From NCBI RefSeq assembly GCF_019669985.1, contig NZ_AP019782.1:1604501-1668500 (forward strand): DNA of 64,000 nt, read 5' to 3'. The translations under genes were made by a program, and so were the position numbers. Under the pieces are notes generated by a model. It had not been told where the DNA came from. It made no database searches and worked only from the letters and a program-made list of their open reading frames with translations. This document shows, piece after piece, positions 26,387 to 35,679 of the stretch; positions within the stretch are counted from its first letter, which is position 1; the number at the start of each line of letters is the position of its first letter. The DNA comes from Methylogaea oryzae. GTDB lineage: Bacteria > Pseudomonadota > Gammaproteobacteria > Methylococcales > Methylococcaceae.

Positions 26387-26489
26387 AACGCACTCTCCCC
26401 GCCGGGTTATGTAGGGGTAACTTTAGCAGCGGTTGCTGGCTCCATGGAGAGCGAACGCAACGAAGGAGAGGCAGCCATATCCGAGAGCT

Positions 26490-27464
26490 TTACTCGATTA
26501 CCCTGTTGACTGAACCGAGGGCCTGGCGATTCAATGTGATGGAATAGTGCTGCAAGCGTCCCAAATTCAAAGTGATACTGGAGCCAGCCGGGCTTTCCAC
26601 CCGTTCGGCAATCGTATTGCTAGCGGATAATACGTCCTCCGCCAGCTTCGCTGCCTGGATTCCCATCGTGGAGCTATCGGCAGTGATGGCAAGCACCGCC
26701 CCCAATTTCATGTAAACGTCGTCGTAGGCAAACACCGGTTTGCGTCTGGCATCGCACTGCTTGAATAACTCGGTAGCCGCTTGTTCGTTGTCTAACACGA
26801 TGGGATCGGAAATCAACCATAGTGCATCGACACGGGGAAGCAGCTTGGACAAAGCATCGCCTATATCCGAGGACGAGTCGATTTTTGCACCGACCAGTTC
26901 AATGTGCACATCGGCCGCCGCGGCAGTTGCTTCAGCCACCCATTCCTTATGGAACGTTTCGCTGTAAAGCACCCCGACGGATTTCAGCTCGGGGAATAAA
27001 TAGCGAAACATTGACAAAGGCATCCCCAAAGGTAGTTCATTGGCGATGCCGTAGGCGTCGTCCCGTAAGCGCTGTCTGCGCCAATTCAGGACGGACGAGA
27101 AAACCACCGGCTGTTGCGCGTTCCGGTATGCCCACTGGTACGCGCTAGAACCGATGGCAAAAATCAGGTCCGCACCGGTGCTGTTCAGTCTCTCCTTGAG
27201 CGCATCGGGCGGCGTTTGTTCGGTCGCCAAGTCCACGCGCACGATGGGATTGTCGATATTGGCCCTGAACGCCTCTTCGATAACGGCGTACTTTTTGACG
27301 GCGCCGTTGGAATTCAATACCACGATCCTGCCGGCCGAATCGGCAAACGCTCCTTCGATGCATCCCGGCGTAAGCCATGCCAGAGCCCTCAGGACAAGCA
27401 ATCTCACCCAACGTGCTCGCAATACCGTAAAAAACGTTCGGGTTGCAATCATGGTCGTATCCAT
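26490..27464 (-). CDS. periplasmic ABC-type substrate-binding protein
   Basis: A 324-residue protein of the ABC_sub_bind family (PF04392). An N-terminal hydrophobic signal ends near AFADSAG. Two alpha/beta lobes follow: AVIEEAFRANI, ADLIFAIGSSAYQWA, PVVFSSVLNW in the first, and KSVGVLYSETFHKEWV, VDALWLISDPIV, KPVFAYDDVYMKLGAVLAI in the second. No permease or ATPase gene is adjacent; the next gene is a sensor kinase, so this protein probably presents a ligand to that kinase rather than to a transporter (inference). The true start may be the MIATRTF Met, five residues on. Confidence 0.85.
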   Translation of the reverse strand: MDTTMIATRTFFTVLRARWVRLLVLRALAWLTPGCIEGAFADSAGRIVVLNSNGAVKKYAVIEEAFRANIDNPIVRVDLATEQTPPDALKERLNSTGADLIFAIGSSAYQWAYRNAQQPVVFSSVLNWRRQRLRDDAYGIANELPLGMPLSMFRYLFPELKSVGVLYSETFHKEWVAEATAAAADVHIELVGAKIDSSSDIGDALSKLLPRVDALWLISDPIVLDNEQAATELFKQCDARRKPVFAYDDVYMKLGAVLAITADSSTMGIQAAKLAEDVLSASNTIAERVESPAGSSITLNLGRLQHYSITLNRQALGSVNRVIE

Positions 27465-27468
27465 TCGC

Positions 27469-27690
27469 TCACTGCTCCAGCACCTGTTGTTCCGCCGCCG
27501 TCAGTGTTTTCCAGCCGTCGAGCCCCAACATATGCAGGGGGTCGCCGCTGTCGATTTGTATCTGGTCGACGGCCTCCAGTAGGGTATCCACCGCCGTGGT
27601 GCGATGGGAGGGCGCTACAACCAGCGTCATATAGGATTCGCCGCTGGCATCCAGAGGCGTCAGTAGCTCGTATTGCTTACGATTTGTCAA
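27469..27690 (-). pseudogene. 3' remnant of a gene cut by the IS21 element
   Basis: A 73-residue open frame ends 4 bp before the binding-protein start, the spacing of an operon partner, but it has no credible start and its 5' side runs into the decayed istB. It reads like the C-terminal part of a larger protein (KQYELLTPLDASGESYMTLV...). I do not recognise the family. It is most likely the first gene of the binding protein-kinase-receptor operon, truncated by insertion or deletion. Confidence 0.5.
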
Positions 27691-28006
27691 TCATCACGGA
27701 AATGTTTCCAGTTGAGGGGGCTGGTCGGTGGGCGCGACCGGCCTTTTTGCGTTGCTTGCAGCGATAAGAGTCGTTGCCGGTTTCGAGGATATGGCAGTGG
27801 TGGGTAATGCGATCCAGTAGTGCGGTGGTCATCTTGGCATCGCCTCGGACCTGTCGGTCAGCTTGTTCGGCAGCGATGAGCCGACCACCCAGCCAGGTTT
27901 CGGGGAGCGCCGGCTGCCGGGCGGCTTCGGCTTGCCATTCCGTCCAGGCGGCGGCCATGCCGTAAAGGTGGAGGGCCTTGAGTTGGTCGCTGCGGTCAAT
28001 GGACAT
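27677..28006 (-). pseudogene. istB (IS21 helper ATPase), internally deleted
   Basis: The reading frame keeps the normal IstB N-terminus ([18 protein letters not shown], then [12 protein letters not shown]) and passes directly to the normal C-terminal motif ([19 protein letters not shown], then NDSYR). The whole AAA+ ATPase core, over 100 residues with Walker A and B, is deleted in frame. Residues after NDSYR diverge from the family. It cannot work as a transposition helper. Confidence 0.85.
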
Positions 28007-28953
28007 GGCGCACCTCCCGCAGGCTGTCATAGCGGCCACAGTCGGCCAAGGGTTCGGTTTGAAGGCTGGGTGTCGGTGCACCGTCGAGGGGTGGCTGACG
28101 TGGGGGTTCGGATAACCAGCGCATGGCATTGAGTACCAAAGACGCGGTGATGACGCCGGTTTCCAGGGTCAACTCGCAAGGGATCTCTGGCACCTCTAAG
28201 CCGACCTCGCGGGCCAGCAGCAACAGATCGACGAAGGCTTGGTCGCCCTCGGATTGTTTGAGGAGACGGTCACGCACCACGCGGATGGCGACGGGCAGTT
28301 CCCAGGACTGGAAGGGGGCGCTATGGCGCAAGACACCGGGCTTCTTCTCCAGTATCGGCAGGTAGTGCCAGGGATCGCAGATCAGCCGGTCTCGACCGAG
28401 GTGGCGGTTATGCTCGGCGATGATCCGGCCCTCGGCGACCACCGGCAGCCGTTCCGCCTCCAGGCGAACCGAGACCACCTGGCCGGCATGGGCGGCCGGC
28501 ACGCTGTAGCGGTTACTCCGCCGCGAAGCACTCGGCCACGGTGCGCCCCGTTTCTACCGGATGACGGCGTCCGGCCAACTCCACGCAGCGCCAACCAAGC
28601 GTTGAGTTCGGCCAAATCGGCAGAGCGCAGCCGGGGCCTAAACAGTCACTCCCGGAGGGTTTCCCACCTGATTCTCCACCTGCCCCTTCTCGCTGCCTAC
28701 GCCGGCGTACAGGTCGCCGGCTCGAACAGGTAGTGATTGGCCAGGCTCAGGAAGCGCCGGTTGAACTGCCGTTCCTTGCCGGCAAAGATCGCTTCCACCA
28801 CTGTCTTGGGATTGTGGCAAACCATCCGCAAGGACACGCCGCTACGAACATCTGCCGGCTATAGGTCAGGCGAAAATGCGCGACCTTGATCCGCTGTACC
28901 AGTCCTCCCAGCTCAACTTCCTCATGGCTCCAGTCGAACTGGTAAGCCTCCAC
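27996..28953 (-). pseudogene. istA (IS21 transposase), multiply frameshifted
   Basis: Recognisable IstA pieces occur in changing frames: EAYQFDWSHEEVELGG and RIKVAHFRLTYSRQMF (about 28953-28850), KTVVEAIFAGKERQFNRRF (about 28800), EKGQVENQVGN (about 28680), LAELNAWLALR (about 28610) and an unbroken C-terminal part (28502-27996) with LICDPWHYLPILEKKPG and ending [17 protein letters not shown]. Several frameshifts, an internal deletion after RQMFV and loss of the N-terminus make it non-functional. Confidence 0.87.
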
Positions 28954-28971
28954 AAAACCCGGGGCGGTTCA
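28945..28971 (-). repeat. solitary IS3 terminal repeat, exact inverted copy of 18859-18885
   Basis: All 27 bases are the reverse complement of the left end of the IS3 element at 18859. The outer tip (TGAACC read on the minus strand) faces right. No IS3 body follows; the inner edge merges with istA over a shared GAGGCT. The two tips face outward and bracket about 10.1 kb. Confidence 0.9.
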
Positions 28972-29070
28972 GGTCCACATCCCGCAATCATTGCGGAGCC
29001 TGCGTTATGACCTAGACTTCTTCGGGCTTACCTCAGCTAGAGTTAATCCGAATAACAGTCCAAGGCCATC

Positions 29071-32000
29071 GTGCGGCCAGTCACAGCAATGCGCAAAGAT
29101 CAAAAAACTTACATCGTTGGCATTGGCGCTTCCGCCGGTGGCCTGGAAGCCATCACTCAGGTAGTAGGACATCTCAAGCCCGAATTGCCGTTTGCCTATG
29201 TGGTGCTGCAACACCTCTCGCCCAGCTATCGCAGCATGATGGTTGAGATTCTCAGCCGGGAAACCTCCCTGATGGTGCAGGAGGCCGGCCAGGGGGATGT
29301 TCCCCGACCGGGGGTGATTTATGTCGTGCCGTCAAATTACAACGCCTTGTTCAAAGATGGGCGTTTACAGCTGATTACGGCGCAGCCCGAGGTGGTGCCC
29401 AAGCCATCCATCAACCAATTTCTCATTTCACTGGCGGCCGAGGAAGGCGATGCGGCGATCGGCATCATTCTTTCCGGCACCGGTTCCGACGGCGTGGCCG
29501 GACTGCGCGCCATCCAGGCGGCTGGGGGATTCACTTTTGTCCAGAAGCCGGAAACCGCCAAATACGACGGCATGCCGCGTTCAGCTATCGATGCCGGGGT
29601 GGTCGATCATGTGCTGGCCCCCGAGGAAATCGCGCTTCGTCTGCCCCAGTTTCTCGACCTGCATCTGCATGAGCACGAGGCCGCGCCGGCGGACATGCTC
29701 GAGCGTTTGCTGGCACGCCTGCGGGACAATCTGCAATTCGACTTTTCCGGCTACAAGACCGGTACCTTGATGCGCCGTATTCGCCGCCGCGAGATCGCTA
29801 CCGGCAACGCCGATTTGGCAAGCTATCTGGCGTGGGTCGAAGCCAATCCCCGGGAGCTGGAGCTACTGGCGCGGGACATCTTGATTTCGGTGACGGCCTT
29901 TTTCCGCGACCGCGACGCTTTCGAGTCTTTGCGCCGCGGCATTGTGGATATTTGCAACCGTAAGGCGATCGGTAGCGAAATCCGCGTTTGGGTCGCAGGC
30001 TGCGCCAGTGGCGAAGAAGCCTATTCCATCGCCATGCTGTTTGCCGACGGACTGGGCGACAAGCTGCCGCAGTATCGGGTGCAGATTTTCGCCACGGACA
30101 TCGACGAGGAAGCCTTGAACGTCGCCAGGCGGGGCATTTATCCCGCCGCGGCCATGAGCGAAGTGCCCGTTGATCAATTGGAACGCCACTTCCACCCGGT
30201 CAATCACGCTTTCGAGCCGGGCAAACATCTGCGCGACATGATCGTGTTCGCCCGCCACAATTTGGTTAGCGACCCGCCATTTCTGCGATTGGACCTGGTT
30301 TCCTGCCGTAATGTGCTGATTTATTTTGACGCGCCTTTGCAAGCCAAGGTTTTGCAGACGTTCCATTTCGGCTTGGCCAAAGACGGGATTCTCTTTTTAG
30401 GCCGATCGGAGAGCGTAACGCAGGCGGAGCAATTGTTCGTTCCTGTGAATCGACGGGAGCGGCTTTTCCATAAAAGCGGCGAATCCTCGTTATCCCCGCC
30501 CGCGGTCCCCCCCACGGTCATGCGCACGCCGGCGCAACGGCGGGAGCGCAAAGCGGATTTAATGCTCGCGGGCCTGGTCAATCGGCTAGGTATTGCCGCA
30601 GCTCTGTGCGACAAAGCCGGGGACGTCCAATATTCCGTGGGCAATGTCGAGCGTTATCTCCAATTTCCGGTCGGCACGTCGCGCCTGACTCTCGCCGATA
30701 CCTGCCTGCCGGCACTGCGGGGCGAGCTGTTGACCTTGTTGCACCGTTGTTCCCAGTCCGGCAAACAGCAACGGGGACGCCGCCGCAAATTGAACAAGGA
30801 TTGGCTGCGCATCCAAGTGGAGCCGGTGGAGGAAGGCGGCGGCCAACTCCTGTTGGTTTTGTTTGTGCCGGAAAAATCCACCAAACAGGAGCAAACGCAG
30901 GAAAACGCACCGTCCTTACCCAATCGCCAGTTGGAAGATGAACTGCTGGCCACCCGGGAGCATCTGCAGACCATGGTGGAAGAAATGGCCACCGCCAACG
31001 AGGAAATGCAGGCGCTTAATGAAGAAGCGCAGGCTTCCAACGAGGAATTGCAGGCGACCAATGAAGAACTGGAGGCGGCGAATGAGGAATTGCAGGCGAC
31101 CAACGAGGAACTGGTCAGCCTGAACGAGGAATTCAACGTCAAAACCCAGGAGCTGTCGCGCCTATCCGAAGAATATGCCCATCTATACGACGCGTTGCAA
31201 TTTCCTATCCTGGTTTTCGACCGGGCTTGCCAGCTGATCCGTTTTAACGCGCCCGCCGAACGCCGCTTCGACCTGCGGCCCAGCGCCTTGCTGCAGCATG
31301 TTTCGCGACTGCGCCTGCCTCTGTTGCTGGATGACTTGGAAACGCGCTTCGGCCGCGTTTTAGCCCACAACGGCGTGGGCGAAGAGGCGTTGATCAAACA
31401 GGACGATCGGACGCTGCGGCTAAACGTCACGCCGGGCGTCGGCAAGTCGGGGGAGGTTGTCACCTTGGTGGTAAGCCTCATCGACGTGACCGATCTGGTG
31501 GAGGCGCGAAACGCCTTGGCCCAATCGCAGTCGCGTTTGTCATCGTTAATGGAACACACCACGATGATTTTTGCCATGAAGGACATCACCGGCAAATACA
31601 CCTATGCCAATCGCAGCTTCCTGAATTTTTTCGGCATAGACGATAAAGATTGCGCGAGCAAAAACGATTTCAACTTGCTTCCGCCAACGCTAACCGCGGA
31701 CTTCTGGGAGCTGGATATGCAGGCGCTGCGAACCCGGAGTCGGGTATATGGCGAACACACCGTCGAGCATAGGAATTCCAAACGCTATCTGCGTAGCGTT
31801 CACCAGGTGTTGTTCGATGTCGATGGGCAGCCGAATGCTTTTATTATGGAGGCGGAAGATATAACGATACGGAAGTTGGCCGAGGAGCAGTTGCGTATCG
31901 CCGCCAAGGTTTTCGACCAGGCAGGGGACGCGATAATCGTCACCGATGCGCAAACGGTTATACAAACCGTCAACGCTGCCTTTACTCGGATTACCGGCTA

Positions 32001-33570
32001 TTCCGTCGAAGAAGCGTGCGGCCACCGTGTCGGGCAGTTGCTCAAATCGGGCCGGCACAGCGCCGATTTCTACGCAATCATGTGGCGATCCTTGCGCGAT
32101 ACCGGTTTTTGGCAGGGCGAAATCTGGAATAAGCGAAAAAACGGGGAAGTCTATCCTGAATGGCTTTCCATCAATCGGGTGGACGACGAGCACGGCCAGG
32201 TCGCGCACTTTGTGGCGGTGTTTTCGGATATATCCAGCATCAAGGACTCGCAGCGCAAAGCGGAATATCTGTCGACCCACGATCCGCTGACAGGTCTGCC
32301 CAACCGTGCCCTGTTCCAGGACCGCTTGCGCCATGCCATGGCGCAGGCTCGCCGAAACGGCAAGCGTTTGGCTTTGTTGTTTATCGACTTGGACAATTTC
32401 AAGACCATCAACGACACCTTGGGCCACGATGTCGGCGACGAATTGCTGAAACAAGCCGCGCAGCGTTTGCGGGAGGTGGTGCGCGATGTGGACACGGTGG
32501 CCCGCTTGGGCGGCGATGAATTTACCGCCATTCTGGTGGACAGCTCGTCCGCGGAAGTGGATCAGGTGTCGCGTCGCATCATCGACGGGCTCGCCGCGTC
32601 CTTCGAGATTTCCGAGCGTACGCTGTTCTTGTCCGCCAGTCTGGGCGTGGCCATGTTTCCCGAAGACGGCGGCGACAGCGCCGGTTTGATCAAGGCCGCT
32701 GACGTTGCCATGTACCGGGCCAAGGAGTTAGGGCGGAACCGGGTCGAGTTTTTCAAGCCGGACATGCATGTGCACTTGCTCAAGCGCACGGCAATCGAAG
32801 GGGCGATGCGTGAGGCGCTGCGCCAGCCGGGGCGCCTGCGGTTGGTATACCAGCCTAAATTCAGCGTGCAAGACAAGTGTCAGTTGGTAGGGGCGGAAGC
32901 CCTGTTGCGCTGGCGCGACCCCACGCTGGGAGATATTCCCCCTGGAGAGTTTATTCCCGTGATCGAGGCTGGGGGACTGATTTTGGACTTGGGCAAAGCC
33001 GTGATCGATTTGCTGATCACGCAACTGGTCGCGTGGATCGAATTAGGGCTGGAACCGCCCGTGATCGCCTTCAACGTGTCTACCCGCAGCATGCGCGAGC
33101 CAGAATTCGCCAACGATCTATTGGCTGAGCTCAAAACTCATGGGATCGACACCCGTTTTATCCAGGTGGAAATCACGGAAGGCGCGCTGTTGGACAACAG
33201 CAGCGCGGTGATGCACAACTTGTCCCTATTGAACGCCGCCCGCCTCAAAATTTCTGTGGACGATTTCGGTACCGGCTATTCCTCTTTGGCGTATTTGAAA
33301 CGTTTGCCTTTGTCCGAATTGAAGCTCGACAAAAGTTTCGTTGACGGGCTAGGCACGGATCACGAGGACGAAGTGATCGCGCGCGCCGTGTTGGGTTTGG
33401 CGAAAGCCTTGGATTTGCAAAGCGTGGCAGAGGGCGTGGAGACGGATCAACAGCTGGTGTGGCTGAAGCAGCACGGTTGCGACATCGCGCAGGGCTATCA
33501 CCTGTCGCACCCGTTGGAGTCTCACGCGTTCGAAGACCTGTTGGTGCAAAGGAGGAGGCAGCGTGCTTAG
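29071..33570 (+). CDS. CheB-CheR-PAS-GGDEF-EAL multidomain signalling protein
   Basis: A 1499-residue cytoplasmic protein. Order: CheB methylesterase (about 10-195; GIGASAGGLEA, LQHLSPSYRS, LSGTGSDG), CheR methyltransferase (about 205-470; GCASGEEAYSIA, CRNVLIYFD), a linker, a coiled coil of NEELQATNEELEAANEELQ-type heptads (about 630-705), three PAS-like domains (about 705-1075), GGDEF with intact RLGGDEF, and EAL with EALLRW and DDFGTGYSSLAYL. Start is GTG 29071 (AAGG upstream) or ATG 29089. The gene overlaps the phytochrome gene by 8 nt, so it is the probable output partner of the light sensor; it may make and degrade c-di-GMP. Confidence 0.93.
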   Translation: MRPVTAMRKDQKTYIVGIGASAGGLEAITQVVGHLKPELPFAYVVLQHLSPSYRSMMVEILSRETSLMVQEAGQGDVPRPGVIYVVPSNYNALFKDGRLQLITAQPEVVPKPSINQFLISLAAEEGDAAIGIILSGTGSDGVAGLRAIQAAGGFTFVQKPETAKYDGMPRSAIDAGVVDHVLAPEEIALRLPQFLDLHLHEHEAAPADMLERLLARLRDNLQFDFSGYKTGTLMRRIRRREIATGNADLASYLAWVEANPRELELLARDILISVTAFFRDRDAFESLRRGIVDICNRKAIGSEIRVWVAGCASGEEAYSIAMLFADGLGDKLPQYRVQIFATDIDEEALNVARRGIYPAAAMSEVPVDQLERHFHPVNHAFEPGKHLRDMIVFARHNLVSDPPFLRLDLVSCRNVLIYFDAPLQAKVLQTFHFGLAKDGILFLGRSESVTQAEQLFVPVNRRERLFHKSGESSLSPPAVPPTVMRTPAQRRERKADLMLAGLVNRLGIAAALCDKAGDVQYSVGNVERYLQFPVGTSRLTLADTCLPALRGELLTLLHRCSQSGKQQRGRRRKLNKDWLRIQVEPVEEGGGQLLLVLFVPEKSTKQEQTQENAPSLPNRQLEDELLATREHLQTMVEEMATANEEMQALNEEAQASNEELQATNEELEAANEELQATNEELVSLNEEFNVKTQELSRLSEEYAHLYDALQFPILVFDRACQLIRFNAPAERRFDLRPSALLQHVSRLRLPLLLDDLETRFGRVLAHNGVGEEALIKQDDRTLRLNVTPGVGKSGEVVTLVVSLIDVTDLVEARNALAQSQSRLSSLMEHTTMIFAMKDITGKYTYANRSFLNFFGIDDKDCASKNDFNLLPPTLTADFWELDMQALRTRSRVYGEHTVEHRNSKRYLRSVHQVLFDVDGQPNAFIMEAEDITIRKLAEEQLRIAAKVFDQAGDAIIVTDAQTVIQTVNAAFTRITGYSVEEACGHRVGQLLKSGRHSADFYAIMWRSLRDTGFWQGEIWNKRKNGEVYPEWLSINRVDDEHGQVAHFVAVFSDISSIKDSQRKAEYLSTHDPLTGLPNRALFQDRLRHAMAQARRNGKRLALLFIDLDNFKTINDTLGHDVGDELLKQAAQRLREVVRDVDTVARLGGDEFTAILVDSSSAEVDQVSRRIIDGLAASFEISERTLFLSASLGVAMFPEDGGDSAGLIKAADVAMYRAKELGRNRVEFFKPDMHVHLLKRTAIEGAMREALRQPGRLRLVYQPKFSVQDKCQLVGAEALLRWRDPTLGDIPPGEFIPVIEAGGLILDLGKAVIDLLITQLVAWIELGLEPPVIAFNVSTRSMREPEFANDLLAELKTHGIDTRFIQVEITEGALLDNSSAVMHNLSLLNAARLKISVDDFGTGYSSLAYLKRLPLSELKLDKSFVDGLGTDHEDEVIARAVLGLAKALDLQSVAEGVETDQQLVWLKQHGCDIAQGYHLSHPLESHAFEDLLVQRRRQRA

Positions 33571-35017
33571 TCGTTTTCTTGACAGTTGCGAGTCCGAACA
33601 GCTGCATCTGTCCGGCGCCATTCAACCGCATGGCACGCTGTTGCTGTTGGATGGGCAAGGCAGGCTGAGTCATGTCGCCGCCAATGTGGAGGCGTTCCTC
33701 GGCTATAAGCCGGAGGCTCTCTTGGGTCGTCCATTGCCGGACCAGTTGGCCGCGCTCGCCGTCGAGGTCGGGGACACGCCCGGTAGCCGCCGTTTGAACG
33801 AAAGGACGATTGATGGCGTGCACGGACCGCTGGATGTTGTTGTCATCCGCGGCGAGCAGAATCGGATAATCCTGGAATTGACGCAGCACCTGGCCACCGG
33901 CGTTTCTCAACCGGCCATATGGTCGATGCCGGAGCCTTTGGCAAACGATATTTTGGTGGCGCAGGAGCATTTGTTGCGGCGTATCGCGGACCTTACCGGT
34001 TTCCAGCGCGTAATGTTTTACAGTTTTCACAATGACGGCGATGGCGAGGTGGTGGGCGAAATACGGCAAGGCAATGCCTACGGCAGTTATTTAGGATTAC
34101 GGTTTCCGGCCAGCGATATACCGCAAATCGCCCGCACGCTTTATTTAAAGAACCCCTGGCGGCTGATTCCCGACGCGACTGCCGACTCCGTACCTGTCTT
34201 GGGACGGGAAGCCGTTATTCCAGACTTGACTTGGTCGGATTTACGCAGCGTTTCGCCGATACACCAAGTGTATCTCGCCAACATGGGGGTGCGCGCGTCG
34301 CTGTCGTTTCCGGTGATCGTAGGACGCTCCCTGGCGGCATTGATCGCGGCGCATCATTCGGAAGTACGGCATTTGTCGCCGGCATTGTTGGAATATGCTG
34401 CCATGTTGGTGCGTAACCACGCTTTTGCCTTGACGGCATGGCATTCGCAGCGGCGTATGCGCCTACTCGACGGCTTGAACCAACACTTCGACCTGATCCA
34501 GGGGTTGCTGCATCGCTATGGCAACATCGTCGACGCTTGGCCGGAAAGCGCCGTTACGCTGATGGAAGCGTTTCAAGCGGACGGGGCCATCTTATGCCTG
34601 GATGGCATTCAGGCGCATGCAGGGGAGGGGTTTGAACCTCCCGCCCTGGCTGCTTTCGACGATTGGTTCTGCTATCAACAAAGTGACTTTGTCTGGATAG
34701 GCGACAGCTTATCCAGGCAAGTTCCGGACTTCCCCCTGTCCAAAATTGCCGGAGTGGCTGCGTTACGGCTCAAGTCTCGGGACGGGAGCTGGTTGCGCAT
34801 CTACCTGTGCCGCTTGGAGCACGTCTGCGAAGTGACCTGGGGCGGCAATCCGGACAAACCGGTGGAATACCACGACGGCAAGGTAGGCATCGCCCCTCGC
34901 CGATCGTTCGAAAAGTGGGTGGAAAAGCGCTTGGGTTATTGCCGCGGCTGGGATAACGAGACGCGGCTGCTGGCGTTGAAACTGCGCGATTTGTTATACC
35001 GCGAGTTTCGTCCATGA
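33563..35017 (+). CDS. bacteriophytochrome photosensory core without kinase
   Basis: A 484-residue PAS-GAF-PHY module. The biliverdin-binding cysteine is Cys9 in SCESEQLHLSGAIQPHG, the bacteriophytochrome position. The GAF domain carries the chromophore-pocket motif FPASDIPQIARTLYLKNPWR and AAHHSE; the PHY tongue carries PRRSF. The protein ends at the close of PHY, with no histidine kinase or other output, whereas usual bacteriophytochromes continue to 720 or more residues. It overlaps the CheB-CheR-GGDEF-EAL gene by 8 nt and the heme oxygenase gene by 4 nt. The inferred job is red/far-red sensing passed in trans to the upstream protein. All visible chromophore-binding residues are present. 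Confidence 0.93.
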   Translation: MLSRFLDSCESEQLHLSGAIQPHGTLLLLDGQGRLSHVAANVEAFLGYKPEALLGRPLPDQLAALAVEVGDTPGSRRLNERTIDGVHGPLDVVVIRGEQNRIILELTQHLATGVSQPAIWSMPEPLANDILVAQEHLLRRIADLTGFQRVMFYSFHNDGDGEVVGEIRQGNAYGSYLGLRFPASDIPQIARTLYLKNPWRLIPDATADSVPVLGREAVIPDLTWSDLRSVSPIHQVYLANMGVRASLSFPVIVGRSLAALIAAHHSEVRHLSPALLEYAAMLVRNHAFALTAWHSQRRMRLLDGLNQHFDLIQGLLHRYGNIVDAWPESAVTLMEAFQADGAILCLDGIQAHAGEGFEPPALAAFDDWFCYQQSDFVWIGDSLSRQVPDFPLSKIAGVAALRLKSRDGSWLRIYLCRLEHVCEVTWGGNPDKPVEYHDGKVGIAPRRSFEKWVEKRLGYCRGWDNETRLLALKLRDLLYREFRP

Positions 35018-35601
35018 CGGAGAAATCGGCGTCGACACTCCTCGCGCATTTGAGGGAATCAATCCGCAGCACGCACCATCGCTTAAACCGGCATCCGCTG
35101 CTGGCGGCCTTGCTGGAAACCGAGCTGAGCGTTTCCGACTATCTCAAGGCATTGGCGGCGCTGCATGGCGCGCAAGCAGCGCTTGAAGGCGCCATAACAG
35201 CGGGATTGGCCGAACATGGCACCGCATACGATTTCCGCCCCCGTCTGCCCGACCTGGAGCAGGAACTGGCGTTCTGGCAGCGTTCCCCATTGCCTCTGCG
35301 GATTGCTCTAGAGCTACCCGTCGCAAACCATCCCGCCACATTGATAGGCCTGCTGTATGTCGCCGAGGGTTCGCGTTTAGGCGGCGAGCTGATCGCCCAA
35401 CGCTTGATGAAAAGCCTCCCTAGCAATTTATCTCAAGGTTTCTTCCGCGAAGGCAAGGCGCAGGAGACTTGGGCTAATTACTGTCGCCATGCCGAGACGA
35501 ATTGCCGAACAACGGACTATCCACGAGCGGCTTCCGCCGCCTTAGCGGCATTTTCCGCCTACCTGAACCATTTGGACGATTGTTTGGCGCAACTCGCCTA
35601 G
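35014..35601 (+). CDS. heme oxygenase (biliverdin-producing, phytochrome-associated)
   Basis: A 195-residue heme oxygenase family protein. The N-terminal LRESIRSTHHRLNRHPLL segment holds the likely proximal heme histidine, and the GLLYVAEGSRLGGELIAQRL segment matches the distal helix of bacterial heme oxygenases. It should open heme to biliverdin, the chromophore of the phytochrome encoded just upstream; the two genes overlap by 4 nt (ATGA). It is the last gene of the plus-strand operon. Confidence 0.9.
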   Translation: MTEKSASTLLAHLRESIRSTHHRLNRHPLLAALLETELSVSDYLKALAALHGAQAALEGAITAGLAEHGTAYDFRPRLPDLEQELAFWQRSPLPLRIALELPVANHPATLIGLLYVAEGSRLGGELIAQRLMKSLPSNLSQGFFREGKAQETWANYCRHAETNCRTTDYPRAASAALAAFSAYLNHLDDCLAQLA

Positions 35602-35679
35602 ATTTCCGCGCCTTGGCGTTGATTTGCAAGCTTTTTGTCGGCGTTCGCTAGTCACCATCTTGATGAGGTCATCCTCCCG

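Larger units (their letters stand above)
27677..28953 (-). mobile_element. decayed IS21-family element (istA-istB remnants)
   Basis: Minus-strand remnants of both IS21 genes in the standard order: istA pieces in several frames (28953 to 27996) and an internally deleted istB (28006 to 27677). No intact terminal repeats were recognised. The istA 5' part is missing; its remaining sequence joins directly to a 27-bp IS3 end at 28945-28971. Confidence 0.85.
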
